A DNA stretch of 64,000 nucleotides from NCBI GenBank assembly GCA_944474755.1, contig OX104119.1, positions 82,526,896 to 82,590,895 of the forward strand, in the 5' to 3' direction. This DNA comes from Limnoperna fortunei (Eukaryota > Mollusca > Bivalvia > Mytilida > Modiolidae). The notes beneath the pieces are model-generated. The model was not told the origin of the DNA and searched no databases. It saw nothing but the letters and a program-made list of their open reading frames with translations. Position 1 is the first letter of the stretch. Each line of letters starts with the position of its first letter. The position numbers were made by a program, and so were the translations under genes. This document shows positions 39,601 to 51,649 of the stretch, piece by piece.

Positions 39601-40377
39601 ACGAGAAATGATATCTGTCCGATTTCTTCAACTTATTCCTTTTTTCCAACACTTTACAGTTCTTTCTTATTGAAGAAGTACGTTTTATATATTCTGTTAC
39701 GGTAATATAAACACAAAGGTCTTCATCGGTTATATACGGTTTTAATATCACTAGTGGGTTAACAAATCCTGGTCTACTCTGTTTAAGTAGTTTGTCATTC
39801 AAATAAAAAATAACACGATTCTCCTGAATCTCCATATGTTGTATATCCATAAATTGAATAGTTTGTACTTTTGTAGCATTAGTCAAACATATAAGCATCA
39901 CTAATTGTCAACAGGCTAAAGCGTTTTAATATATTTCAACACCATAGAAACATGCCATATATATACACTTCTCGGTCTCCTTTGCCCAAGGTTATAAACA
40001 CCACGCATAAATCGAATAATAGTAGAGTGACGTCCTACAAGACAGTTATCAAAACGTAAACCAACTGCTGAAAGAGCTGACCTCGCCACATTTAAGGCGC
40101 TATAACTGAGTCTAGCCTTAAATAATTCAGTCATGAAGTTTAATACATCAATTAAAGTACATTGAACTTGACTAACTTGTCTCCTACTACAGAAGAAAAA
40201 CCATTTCTTAATATAAACTGAGTATTGTTTGTGTGTTAAAGTTCTCCATGATGCAAGCATGATCTCGGTGGTGTCTGCAGAAAAGCCTCGTTTTTTATAA
40301 CGTTCCCCGATACACGACATCCCATCAAGTTTAGAGTCTTTTGTAGTGTGTGACACTTTGTTCTGTTGTACGGGCAA
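39593..40377 (-). pseudogene. Tyrosine recombinase fragment of a second DIRS-like element
   Basis: 40377-39916 holds the N-terminal core-binding region (TLTHKQYSVYIKKW, SYSALNVARSALSA). 39901-39593 continues with the start of the catalytic domain and is cut off at about 39600 before the box II His-Arg and Tyr. A stop separates the two parts. Confidence 0.75.
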
Positions 40378-40905
40378 ACCAGGGTTGTGTTTGCCAAAGT
40401 GGTCCTACTATCAAGATCTCTGCACAGTCTTGAACAATCTTTCTCACACATTGATCCATTAAGCCGAAAAGAGGAAATGCATAGCCATAAAACGTTTCCC
40501 AATATATAAAAAAAGGCATTAACACGAATACAATCTGAATCCCCTTACCATGAACAAAAATTTTGTAGCTGAGTATTTAGTCTGGAAGCAAATAAATCTA
40601 TTTGAGGTTCACCCCATATTTTACAAATTTCTGTGAAAATTTCTTTGTTTAATTGCCATTCAATGTGGTCATTAAATTTTCTAGACTGAATATCAGCTTG
40701 ATTAATTTTGCCTAGTATATGTGTGGCTGTGATCCAAATTTGTTCTTTGATACAAAAGGCCCAGATAAGTTTTGCTACTTCATTACAAGGCTTGGAATGT
40801 ACACCTACCATGTTGTTGATATATGTTACTGCAGTGGTACAGTACTTGAGATTGAAAACGCAACACTTTTATCAATCCGTCAGCGATCAGTTATCAATCA
40901 GTCAG

Positions 40906-40991
40906 ATCAGTCAAATCGTTCCCAATCCGTCAGATCGTTCCCAATCCGTCCATCCGTCAATTGATGGATTCGGAACGATTTGACTGATCTG
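40906..40991. repeat. Subterminal hairpin of the TA-flanked element
   Basis: gatcagtcaaatcgttcc (40906) pairs with ggaacgatttgactgatc (about 40974), loop about 50 nt containing three atccgtc words. Confidence 0.85.
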
Positions 40992-41158
40992 ACGGATCGA
41001 TTTGGTCTGATCGGTCCGATCCGTCCATTCAAATTCCGGTTAGTGAAATCAATATTGCGAAATGTGAAAATTCGTTTCACTTGCAAATATTAGAAGTATA
41101 CAAATGTCAACTGTTGTGTCCTCATTTATGGCTCGTTTAACCTAATAATAAGGCTAAA

Positions 41159-41565
41159 ACAGGTCTAAAGTTATAAATAATACGAATGGAAATTCCCCCA
41201 ATCTATTACTAGTTATATATGCATCTGTGACTACATAGTGTCATTTTATTAACAAAATAATTATTAAAAAAAACACACAATGACTTAAAACAAATTGACC
41301 TCGCGTGCCAAGGCGTACGTCTCGTATTTGTCTTTGAATTTGTTAAAGCGGAAAAAGTCGAGTGTAAAGTTATAAATCATAAATGGAAATTCCCCCAATA
41401 TATAACTAATGCATCTGCGACGGAATATAAACATTATATAGTGCAATTTTATTATTTTAAAATGGAAAAAAACACACACGCACAATGAATTAAAAAATAT
41501 TTGACCTCGCGTGACAAGGCGTACATCTCGTATTTGACTTCAAAATTTTTTAAAGCGGAAAAAGC
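41159..41565. repeat. Tandem duplication, about 200-bp units
   Basis: Two degenerate units share aaatggaaattcccccaat, atgcatctg, ttgacctcgcgtg, caaggcgtac and aaagcggaaaaag. Confidence 0.85.
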
Positions 41566-42269
41566 GAGAAAGACGAAGGCGGAATAGTAAAATTTTTATA
41601 GACGTCTCACTTTCGCGTTAGCATTATTTGTATGTATGATTGAAGTTAATTTTACACTATTTTCAAACATTAAATTAGTCTATTTAATATGGCGTCGAGT
41701 GTTTATAAGGAAGAGCTGCAGTACCCAACGAAACAGCAGACCTTCGACAGGAAAACTGGTTCATTTTGCAAATTTAGGGATGAGTCGAGCACACCTTTTT
41801 GCTGTAAGGGTCGAACAGACATCTCGGTGATCAATACTAGATTACTGCTACCTTAACCACCGCGATCGAGGTTTTTTATTATAAACGCGTTTTCTTTCTG
41901 TGCCACAATTCCTAAGAATTCCGGTGTATAATACTGAGAAAGATTTACGACAAAAGCGAATAAATCTATTTATATATTTTATTCACTATCTAATTGTGTC
42001 ACATGAATTTGCAGAGAATTAAATGTCAAATAAAGAATAAACGCGTTTGTATATAGAAGCTTACGAGTTAAAGAAGCAAACATGTAAGCATAATTTTAAA
42101 ATCAATTGTGCTTTCGCATTTTAGCCGTCACAATTTGTTTATTTTACGATGTCTGTTATAGTCATTCGATATTTAATGATATATAAGTATAAATGGTTTC
42201 CTTTAAATTCGGAAGTGTTTGAAATTAGTTACTAGGTATCGCGTTTTTTTGGGAGGGGGTGGTTCAGGA

Positions 42270-42790
42270 AATATTAGAATTGCCGCGAACCATAGTGACG
42301 TGTTTAGAGAGTACTTGCACGCTAAGGATCTCTTTAGTAGATTTCGAAAAGGAGAAGGCTTAAAATTTTCCGCCTATACGACTTATTTTTCCAGTTGAAT
42401 TCAAAATGTTTGCCCTTTTTTCCATCTTTTTCTAATTGATTGAGGGGCCTCTGTGGCCGAGTGGTAGTCTACTATTGATCACGTTGTCTGCCAACACTGA
42501 GGTTGCAGGTTCGAGTCTCAAGGCGAGCAGGGTGCACTCGACTTAATTGACAAGTATTGCCACTTTTCCTGCCGAAGGACCGGGGTTTTCTCCGGGTACT
42601 CCGGCTTCCTCCTCCAATAAAAACTAAACGCCATGATATAGCTTCAATATTGCTGAAAGTGGCGTTAAACAATATTTAAACAAACAAACAAACAAATCTA
42701 ATATTCTCGTCATGAATAAAGCTGGACACCCTCGCTGAAAGAAAAGCAAGTATCCAATCAATCAATCAATCAATGAAATAAGTTATTCAA
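42270..42790 (+). mobile_element. SINE of the gaatatagctgaaata family, split by a tRNA-derived SINE
   Basis: 42270-42440 matches the SINE body (gcgaaccatagtgacgtgtttagagagt, agatttcgaaaaggag); 42703-42780 matches its end and (atca)n tail. Between them sits a complete tRNA-derived SINE. Confidence 0.7.
42443..42702 (+). mobile_element. tRNA-derived SINE, copy 1
   Basis: The head is tRNA-like with A-box (tggccgagtggt) and B-box (ggttcgagtct) about 40 bases apart. The body has ctccgggtactccggcttcc and the end has cgccatgatatagc, cttcaatattgctgaaagtg, then (aaac)n. A Leu/Ser-type tRNA origin is likely. Confidence 0.85.
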
Positions 42791-43002
42791 ATTGAATGAC
42801 AATCTTTTAATGGGTACAATTTGATAAGGCTCTGTTTTATAGATATGACTGTAATGACAATGTTCAAACCGATCTTCATAGACCTAGGGAATTAATGACG
42901 TTTTGTTAAAAAAATTACAATTTCGTACTATCACACGTGTCTATCTGTAACACATTTTTACGCTTAACTGCAGTATTCACAGACAAGTCTCCCTGGCGTT
43001 AT

Positions 43003-43200
43003 TAGGGCCTCAGTGGCTGATTAGTTAGTCATCTACTAGTTATTACATCCCTATAAACAGGTTTTCGAACGACTGCAGATAGGGTGTGCCCGACTCCAAC
43101 TGTATTGACTTGTCCGTTTTAACCCGTGTACTCCGGCTTCCTCCCACCCCACCCCCAATAAAAAATTGACGCCATGAAATAAATGAAACAATCCAGCGTA
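43003..43200 (+). mobile_element. tRNA-derived SINE, degraded copy 2
   Basis: Shares gggcctcagtggctgattag, ctccggcttcctccc and gacgccatgaaata with the copies at 42443 and 43737, with gaps. Confidence 0.75.
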
Positions 43201-43736
43201 ATTGTAATTATACTTTTTAACTTCTTTTATTGCCTGTCAAATAAAACTTGCGACCAGAATCGCTGTATATTTACTACTTTTTGTTCAGTAAACAATTTGT
43301 TTTGATTGACAATGCTTGTTCAGCAGTTCAACAATTGTTTATACACAACAGTTTTTATAATTGTATTTAAAATGTTGTAGACTAAATAAAAACACGTAGG
43401 CATACATTTAAGTAACTAGTAATGATGTCAAATAGAGGCCACGTCCTTTCCTAAATGAAAATAAATCTGTTACTGAATGGGGGAGTCGGGTCGGCTTAAT
43501 ATACGACAAAAAATATACATGTAACAGGTCGCAGAAAATAAAATAGGCCGAAATCACGAGTCGCGGAAATAAAAAAAGACAACCAATAAAGGATTACGAA
43601 AATAAAACTTTTACCTCGTAGCTACTGATGTGCCTTAAATCGAAGTTTTTTTAAGGTTTACAGGGCGCAACCCGCATATATGTCCTGTTTAAAGAAATTT
43701 GCTTTATTATATAATATAAAGAACATAGTTTTTTCG

Positions 43737-43997
43737 GGGGGCCTCGGTGGCCGAGTGGTCAAGGTAGTTCGTCTACTATTGATCACGTGGTCTGTCAACA
43801 CTGAGATTGCGGGTTCGATTCTCACTGCAGGCAGGGTGTACTCGACTCCAATCTTAATTGACAAGGATTGCCAGTTTTCCTACCGCAGGTCGGGGGTTCT
43901 CTCCGGGTACTCCGGCTTCCTCCCCCAATAAAAACTGGACGCCATGAAATAGCTGAAAAATTGCTGAAAGTGGCGTTAAAACACCATTCAAACATAG
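43737..43997 (+). mobile_element. tRNA-derived SINE, copy 3
   Basis: Best preserved copy: ggggcctcggtggccgagtg, B-box ggttcgattct, body ctctccgggtactccggctt, end gctgaaagtggcgttaaaac. Confidence 0.9.
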
Positions 43998-45819
43998 TTT
44001 TTTCTTTAAATATGTTTACTTATGTTATTTTTAAGAACGAGACATTGTATTAACTATTCTTTTGAATAGTTGCATTTATTTTATTATAAATTTTATTATA
44101 AATGCATATATAATATACAAATCACGCAGAATTCGTTTTATCTTTAAATTATTAATGTATGCGTATCCGTCAATAAACTGACCGATTTATGCATATAATA
44201 AAATGACGGATTCTGGATCGCACTGATTGAACTGATCGCTGACGGTTACCAAGGTAATGACGGATTCATAATTTTGGACGGATGTATTCATCATCAATCA
44301 GTCAGCGATCCGTCACCGTTCCAAAATCCGTCACCAATCAGTTATCAATCAGTCAAAGTGTTGCGTTTACGGGTGCAAGTACTGTATTATCAGTTTGAAT
44401 TTTAATGTGCTTACAAGCAGCAAAAAGAAGATATTTCAATTATCTTAGAGCATATAGTATAGCCAAAAGTGCATTTATATGAAATGTAGTTTCACGTTCA
44501 TTCCATCTACCGCCAATATTATGGGTTTTACTAACAGTACAACCCCAGCCTTGTAAAGAAGCATCTGCTTGTATTGTAATATCTGGATTTGGTTTTATGA
44601 TTGTACGTGTTTGTTGTCTTAAATTATCAACCCACCATTTCATTTCATTTGAAATATACATACTTTCATCAAAATCTCCTTTTTTAATTTTAAGTGCTTC
44701 AATTTTTGCCATTTCTATATCCCTATAATGCAAAGGGCCATGTTCAACAGCAGGAAAACGCGATATAATAAGGACCAAAATGTTTTATAAGTCACGAATA
44801 GATGCTTCGTCTTTGATTATAATTGCACTGATTTCTTTCATCAGTCTTTATCTTTTCTCTTCTGGTAAAATAAAAAGCATAAAATCTGAGTCAATTATGA
44901 AACCAAGGAATACGATTCTTTTTGTTGGTACAAAACAGACTTATCATTATGAACAATGAAACCCAATTGATCAAATAAAGCCACAGATGTTTTCACATTA
45001 AACTCACACTCATTTGGTGTGTCACCTAAAAGTATGGAGTCATCAATATAACCCATATTAATAAAACCATATTTTCGAAGAGTTGCAGAAACCACTTTCA
45101 TAATTTGGGTAATAATTCTAGGTGCAGAGCTAATGCCATTTGGTAGGCAGGTATATTGAAAAATTTTGTTTCTCCATGAAAATCTCAAAAATGGTCTAAA
45201 ATTGTGTGCTATAGGTACAGAATAATATGAATGGCGGAGATCAACACCGGCCATAAAGGAGTTTGGTTTAATCAAAGATAATGCAGTTTCAAATGTATCC
45301 ATTTTAAAATGATAGTATTCTATATGTTCATTCAATTTTTTGAGGTTGAAAATCATTCTGTATTCTCCATTCCTTTTTGGTCAAACAAAAATTGAGGACA
45401 AAAACTGGTACGGTTCTTGTCTAACTTCTATTATTTTAATTTCTAAAAAAAAAATTTTCAATTTCTTTGTTTATAATCTTACATTCTTGCTCATTAAATG
45501 ACACATTTTGATAGAATCTGATTTTTGGTAGGGTACAACATTATTTTTAAACTCAATTTTACATCCTGAAATAATATCAGTGATATTTTTATCTGAAGTA
45601 AAATTTCGCCATTCAGTTTCAAAATTGTTCAATGTACCTGCTTCAAATTTTACCACTGGTTTGTTAATATTCACATTACCTAAAAGTAATTGTTGCTTCA
45701 TCTGTTGGAGTTTTTTTAATCTTCTGACCTCTCAACCATTCTACGTCTGACACGACCACCTCTGCGGGTCCATTGTCTGTAACCATAATTACCATAACTT
45801 CCTGTTTCAGGAGCTTTTT

Positions 45820-46347
45820 CTATTTTCTTGGATATTCTGTTACAAATACCAATGTACTACTGTTGGTGTTAATGGTGGGCACATACGGTTGCCCTGTCCC
45901 TGAAGATGAATTGATGAATAATGGGTACATTGGTTGTACTTCAGCATTCAAAGGATTGTTTATTGAAGCAGTCATATATGTCGTCGGATTTAGACTAAGT
46001 CTTCTTTCTGTATTTGGCATAAAGTTTATCACAAGCACAGGTACTGGGTTTGTAGGTCTATTACTGGCATCGCACACGTTGACTACTGTTGTCGGGTTCA
46101 TGGTTGACCAATCAGGAGCTGCATGCACGTCCACTACTGTTGAAATGCTACGTGATTGCTGAATATTCACTGTTGAGGAACTCCGAGATGACCGGACACT
46201 CTTTGGTGCAGATATGCCTGATGCGGCTGGAGTAAGTCTCCGCTTCCTCCTAGATCTTCTTAGCATGGTAACCAGTTGATAGGTTGACGAATATGTGAAT
46301 CTATAGTCAACTTTACCGTGTCTGTCCAACGGGATTTTGCCTGACAA
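45820..46347 (-). other. 175-codon frame upstream of the second DIRS-like element, possible gag
   Basis: Basic at the N-terminus (LRRSRRKRRLTP), then Ser/Thr/Asn/Pro-rich with no known domain. Shortly after its stop an RRGGRVRRR cluster occurs in the same region, as in some DIRS gag proteins. The start lies inside an inverted-repeat arm, so the real start is uncertain. Confidence 0.35.
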
Positions 46348-46882
46348 AATTGAAAACTGCTACCGCGATTTGTCGAGTTTATGGTCCTTTTGTAAATCTC
46401 ATATTACACTTTTTGAAATCAACAATTATTTTCCACAGCTAAACGGCGTTGTGAAATGCGGCTGAATTTTCATTTTGATAGATGGAATTTCCATAGGAAG
46501 TCAGCCATTTTTGTTTCTAAAGGGGTCTAATGTTGTTTACAAACATTCGTCTGCTTTCGTAACGTTCAATGGTATTCTGACAAACCGCGAGACTTTTCCC
46601 GCCTCAACTGCAGACGACATTACCCGAAGGATTCGAATAGACAACAATGTAATTTTCCTAACGTACACTTCCGTTCAACACAAGGTCAAAATTAAGTATG
46701 GAAAATCGATCTGTCAAAATGAAAAACGGCCGCATTTCATAAGGCCGATTAACTGTGGAAAATAATTGTTTCTTTCAAAAAATGTAATATGAGATCTACT
46801 AAAGGACCATAAACTCGACCAAACGCGGTAGCAGTTTTCCATTTTGTCAAGCAAAAACCCGTCGGATTGACACGGTAAAGTT
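46309..46882. repeat. Long inverted-repeat (fold-back) element, about 170-bp arms
   Basis: 46309-46478 and 46714-46882 are inverse copies (aactttaccgtgtc ... ccacag-tta ... cattttga), about 85-90 percent alike by eye, around a 235-bp centre. No transposase and no clear target duplication. Confidence 0.85.
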
Positions 46883-47734
46883 TAGTATAAATCTTTTTTA
46901 AAGAATTGTCATCGATGTATAAACTAATTATAACATGTATTTAATAAAATCCTAAACTAAGAAATATTTGTTCGTGGGCGAAAGTGGGTCACTTACATTG
47001 TCTGCATTCCAATTTTATGGAAATTAAGAAGGCTGCATTATGGGTATGCAATTACAGAAACAATACTAAATCTAAAATCATTAATTTATCTCCCTTTTAG
47101 CAGTTTGACAAAAAACATTTATTATCTAGAAATAATAAATTTATATTTTCAATATCATTTGATGTCCAATTAGATGCCTGATTATTTAATGCGAGTAGTG
47201 TATTGCCAGCCCTAATTATTGAACTCCCTTATAGAGATTTTGACAGAAGATTAAAAAAATAATTGATTCTTGTTTTAGACTCTGCTCAATTTCCTATATT
47301 TTACAAAAACCGATAACACGTCTGAATTCGTACACTTTGTTTAACATGTTGAATTAATTGGCGATAACGACCAGCTGTTTTGCCCGTTTTAAAGCCATTA
47401 AATCTGTAAATAAACCCAACGAATAAGCACCTTTCTTAGCAAAACCACAGGGACTGTATATAACCCCTAAAACTCGTGTCATATACTATAGACCCACGTA
47501 TAGAATATAGGGATGAAGTTATTTGTCAAAAGGTGGAACAGGTAAGTAAATACATGCATAATCATACAAGAAAACTTTTGATGCAGAGCATTTATTGTCG
47601 CCGAATTATTCTACGTGTTTGTATGATAACTTTGCGGGCGCATTCAAACCATTTTATATCTATGTTACAGAAGTTAATTTATATGTGTTTGGTTAAATGT
47701 TTAACGCCATTTACAGCAAGTTTTTAGCTATATC
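46883..47734. other. AT-rich stretch, nothing recognised
   Basis: No supported gene or repeat. Confidence 0.35.
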
Positions 47735-47850
47735 ATGGCATCCGAAGGTTAGGGGTTTTCATCGGCTTCATTTCCCCAATAAAAACGACGCCATGTTATA
47801 ACTGAAAATTGCTGAAGTCGCGTTAAAAAACATTCAAACCAACAAAAACA
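47735..47850 (+). mobile_element. 3' half of a tRNA-derived SINE
   Basis: ggggttttcatcggcttcat, cccaataaaaacgacgccat and attgctgaagtcgcgttaaa match the 3' part of the 43737 copy. Confidence 0.75.
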
Positions 47851-49445
47851 ATTGATACAAAATACAGATCATCTGGACAATATGGCAGTGTACGAGACAG
47901 ATGATCTGATATAAAAAAAATACATGCTAATTTTTTTTTACCAAGTTTAGGTTGGCTTAAAATATTCTACGTGGATAGGTGTAGATAAGCATAAATAATC
48001 GCAGTAGCCTTTTATACATATAAAGGCTTGCGAAGCAATCATCTCGGATGTTAGATCGAAGTATAAACACACTCGTTGTAAGGACTATCTATAAATATTC
48101 GCTGAAAGAAGGCATGAATTCGTATGTGAAGCTAAATCCTAAGAAATTTGAGGAAATGTAATCTTTTATCATATATTAAATCATAAATATACTTGAACTA
48201 AAAAAGATGGCATACTCCGGAATTGTATACATAAAATGACTTTTTATTTTCATCCGAAATTGTAAATAGAATACCAAAAATATTAATAATTTCATGAAAA
48301 TGGTATACCACTTAAGCATTTTTACATTCCAACATCATATTTTATCTTGATTTTTCATTAAACTTGATTGACATTCTTTTCGCTAAATTTTGTTCATCCA
48401 TGGTAACCAAGTATACTTCGAAATATCGCAACTGAGCTTCCAAAATGTTGCATGACAGGTTTATGCTACTTTTCAGTATACAAGAAAAACATTCATATAA
48501 TTTAAATATTTGTTAGATGTAATTAGATATTTAATTTGCAGTATGCTAAAATGTCTCCAGATTTACCATTTTGTGAACTGAAATAATTCAAGCTCTCAGG
48601 TTTTTTAGCAAGACTTATTTCCAATTATTTTTTTTTTTTGGCATTTGTCAGTGAATTAATAAAATATCAAAATGTTGTAAGGTATTAATACAATCCTGGA
48701 GAATTTATATATAAATTACAAAGTGTTGTATTTTCCATTAAACAGTCACTTAGTTAGTGCTTTACAATTATTTAGCTGAATAATCAGAAATGTTTATAAT
48801 ACAAAATGGTAATTTCTTCTCATTAGGACCAAAACACATATACAGAGTGAAGGTCTATAGTAAAAAGCATATCACATCTGATAATTCTAATAAGATCTGT
48901 TCTAAACTTCAAATTTCCTATTTTTATTCAAATCTTTGCGTTAACTTCATTTTCCATTTGTTTACTGTTTAATCTATCTTTAAATATAATGAAACAATGT
49001 AAAAATAAAAATTACTATTTGAAAAGCTGTGATCAACATTGTCAAAGTTTTCATAATTTATACAACAATTTGGAATAACCAATATGCTACCAATAAATAT
49101 TCGATATTTTGTCACATGTCATTTTGACTAGTTTTCAGTGGCTACAGGTATATGATATTTTGTAGGACCCAAGATATGTTCCCTCCAAACCCAAATATAT
49201 GAATAAACTCATAACCGCTCAATTTGTAATTTACGACATTTTGGAAACTCAGCCCCAATATTTCCTCCTTGATCCATCCTTAGCAACGAAAGTGAATACA
49301 AATTGATATTAACGGAACAGAACTAAAGCAACACAGTTGTCAACATTGTTTTGTCTCCATGAACGACCCGATTAGCAGAGTAAAAACTATATTGTACCTG
49401 AAAAATGTGTAACTCCAGATGTATACACAAAATGTTTGATTTTGG
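47851..49445. other. AT-rich stretch, nothing recognised
   Basis: No coding frame or repeat that I can support over 1.6 kb. Confidence 0.35.
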
Positions 49446-49475
49446 TATAATTATACCCCAAGCAACGAAGTTGCC

Positions 49476-49508
<33 letters not shown>

Positions 49509-49975
49509 CGCCCGGGTGTCATGCTGTTGTCGCCTGGATAGCACTCTCATTTCTTAATGGATTTTTATGAAACTTTGGGTAATTGTTACTTATAGTAGGT
49601 GCTTCGATGGGATTGAATTTCATTAAAGGCAGTTTTTTGGGAGGGGGACTTAGTCCACTTTTATGTACATGTATATTTAATATTGTCGCCTGGATAGCGC
49701 TTTTATTTCTTCAGGAAACTTTAGGAAATTTTTTCTTATAGTAGGTGCTTGGTTGGGATTGATTTTCATGGCATTTTGTCAAAGGAGACCACATTTTTGG
49801 GAGGGGGACTTAGTCAACTTTAATATATGTATACTCAATGTTGTGGCCTGGATAGCGCTTTCATTTCTTAATGGATTTTCATGAAACTTCAATATACCAA
49901 CTTAAGTACCAAATGCCACCTTGATATAATGGGAACGCGTGGGGTATTGTGAGCTTGCTCACTTAGGTTCTTTTA
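49446..49975. mobile_element. Repeat with hairpin ends and three internal repeats
   Basis: It starts ttataccccaagcaacgaag, with self-complementary gcaacgaagttgc and ataatt/ttata-type ends. It contains three copies of a unit with gtcgcctggatagc (about 49529, 49684, 49848; period about 155-165) and ends near gtgagcttgctcac, a perfect 6-bp-stem hairpin, then ttagg. Helitron-like or other non-autonomous origin is possible; I cannot decide. Confidence 0.6.
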
Positions 49976-51060
49976 TTAAAAACATGAAGTTGCATCCGTT
50001 CCCATGGCAAGGATACCCACCACTCGTATGCAAGCGTCACAAAATATTTGTGTTAAAGAAGTCCACATTTCAGCAAACAGGAGTAGAGAACTGGCGGACT
50101 GATAATACCAACTTCAGTACAATTCATCAAGTCGTTTTAAGACTGATGATTGCGCGAACAAAAAAGTGAACCAATCCCTATTTAATTGGGATATGTATTT
50201 GCTAACAGTTAATCAACATAAATATGATCAGGTGATCAGAAAAAGATCGTCCTAGCCACCACCCATCTTTTACATGGTTGTCATGCCGCGAGAAACTAAA
50301 TTGCAAATGAAAGAACAATTCATTGGCCGATGTAAAGAAATTGTGCCTCTTTCTGGTAAACAATTATTTTAAAATTGTAAAACAGGGATTTATGTTATAT
50401 TATAGAAATAGTTTTTTCTTGTTAAACTTATAACAGAAAATGTGTGAGAAGTAAGCTTATCCTTTAAGTTAGTACAAGTAAAGAAAATACTAAGTGTGCA
50501 ATCATCGCTTACAAAAAAATAGCAAAAAAATCCGAGTGAACGGCAACTGCCAAAGGTCAATGGACAGTTACGAATCCGGATATAAACAAACATACACCGC
50601 GCAACACAAAAACCAAAAACGCAAAGAACAGAAAGTGAGCAACCCGAACCAGTCGAGTTACTCATTGTCATGTCTTGGAAAGTCGAATCCAGGAATAGGA
50701 AGCACTACATATGACTCGGCGAAAATGTCGGATTGTATTTGAGCGATTGATTTCCCATAACGATCAATTAAGTCATGGTGTCTTACATAGAACGTCTGTA
50801 GAGATTACATCAAATCAGCAGTGATCTGTAATATCTATATCTGACCAGTGTGATGAAGACGTGCTTGGTTTTATTGCATTTTATCGAACAACTGATACAA
50901 TGATTGATTCATACAACATGCAGACACCACGTGCTATCGCTCAGCCCACCCCTTCCTTGTTTTTATTAAATGTTATTAGGTAACAGTTATGTATGATTAA
51001 AATGTTACAATAACACAAACTATTTTAAAATTATGCGTAAAAGTCATTTAACATGTTCAG
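49976..51060. other. Stretch without supported genes
   Basis: Short frames at 49939-50169 and 50390-50742 lack codon structure, splice context or recognisable domains. Confidence 0.35.
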
Positions 51061-51450
51061 TTGATTGATTGGATGTTTGCTATGCGTCCAGCGAGCAGTA
51101 TTTCAGCTATATTCACGACGATAGGCAGTTAAAAGACAATAAATCACAAGAACAAAGGAAGTATGGGACACACGAAATACAATTTTGAATGTAACTGGAA
51201 AAGTATGCAGTATTGGGTAGGGGCGGAGAATTTAGCCTTTTGTAGCGACTACAATGAGCCTACTCTTTTTCTAAATCTACAAAAGTGGTCTTTATCTTGA
51301 AAGGAGCGTGTCACTCTCCTAACACGTCACCCACTGCGGTCCGCAGTCAAGCCTTCCGTATTGTGACCTGACAAACGAGAAGGTCTTACCTATCCACCAC
51401 CTGGGGACGCTCTGGGCTGGCTGCTTTGTGGGTAGAGCACTGGGTGAACA
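51061..51450 (-). mobile_element. SINE remnant, minus strand
   Basis: Inverse of the 27200/57820 family: tail gcgagcagtatttcagctat near 51088, body gcgactacaatgagcctact and tctaaatctacaaaa, then caagccttccgtattgtgac. Confidence 0.85.
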
Positions 51451-51649
51451 TGTTCATTGGTGTACCAATTCAGAATTTTTAATTGACAGCATTTAATGAT
51501 GATCTTTATGAACCGTAAAACTAAAGTTTATTTAAAGGATACTAAATCCAGCATGTCTTTCTTTCTCTCTCTTTCTCACAGACAATACAAATGAGTCTCT
51601 TATCAGTTGTTATTTCAGTAGGTAGTCATTAAATTTCCCTGGGATTTTC

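Larger units (their letters stand above)
40840..44384. mobile_element. 3.5-kb non-autonomous DNA transposon with Tc1/mariner-like ends, flanked by TA
   Basis: The element begins CAGTACTTG (40840) and ends with its inverse CAAGTACTG (44384), with TA on both sides (40838-40839, 44385-44386). Imperfect terminal repeats reach about 31 bp (ending AAACGCAACACTTT) and are followed by subterminal blocks of ATCCGTCA / TCAATCAGTCAG words in both orientations. Removing it with one TA rejoins the RNase H frame of the host DIRS-like element exactly. The interior has no transposase, but a tandem duplication (41159-41565) and four SINE pieces. Superfamily is inferred from the TA and CAGT ends. Confidence 0.85.
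40545..45701 (-). pseudogene. RT/RNase H of the second DIRS-like element, interrupted by a 3.5-kb insertion
   Basis: Pieces in order on the minus strand: linker 45701-45471 (TDIISGCKIEF), RT 45356-44895 (MAGVDLRHSYYSVPI, CLPNGISSAPR, catalytic YIDDS), RNase H first half 44778-44395 (QADASLQGWG, NALLAI), then after the insertion 40837-40545 (second half, ATHILGKINQADIQSR). Several stops and shifts separate the RT pieces. The insertion at 40840-44384 lies right after a TDNT motif and the frame resumes directly beyond it. This family is distinct from the element at 33318. Confidence 0.85.

Noticed and set aside
42443..42520. tRNA gene at the SINE head
   Set aside because: A- and B-box are present but the acceptor stem does not close, and the sequence continues into the SINE body; the same head is repeated at 43737.
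45773..46162. 129-codon plus-strand frame with hydrophobic stretches
   Set aside because: Opposite strand of the possible gag frame at 45820-46347; hydrophobicity comes from its Asn/Thr/Val-rich codons read in reverse.
46475..46765. 96-codon plus-strand frame
   Set aside because: It lies in the core and arm of the inverted-repeat element and has no domain or splice context.
50390..50742. Opposed frames of 82-93 codons
   Set aside because: Both are low-complexity, without start context, signal peptide or homology I can see.
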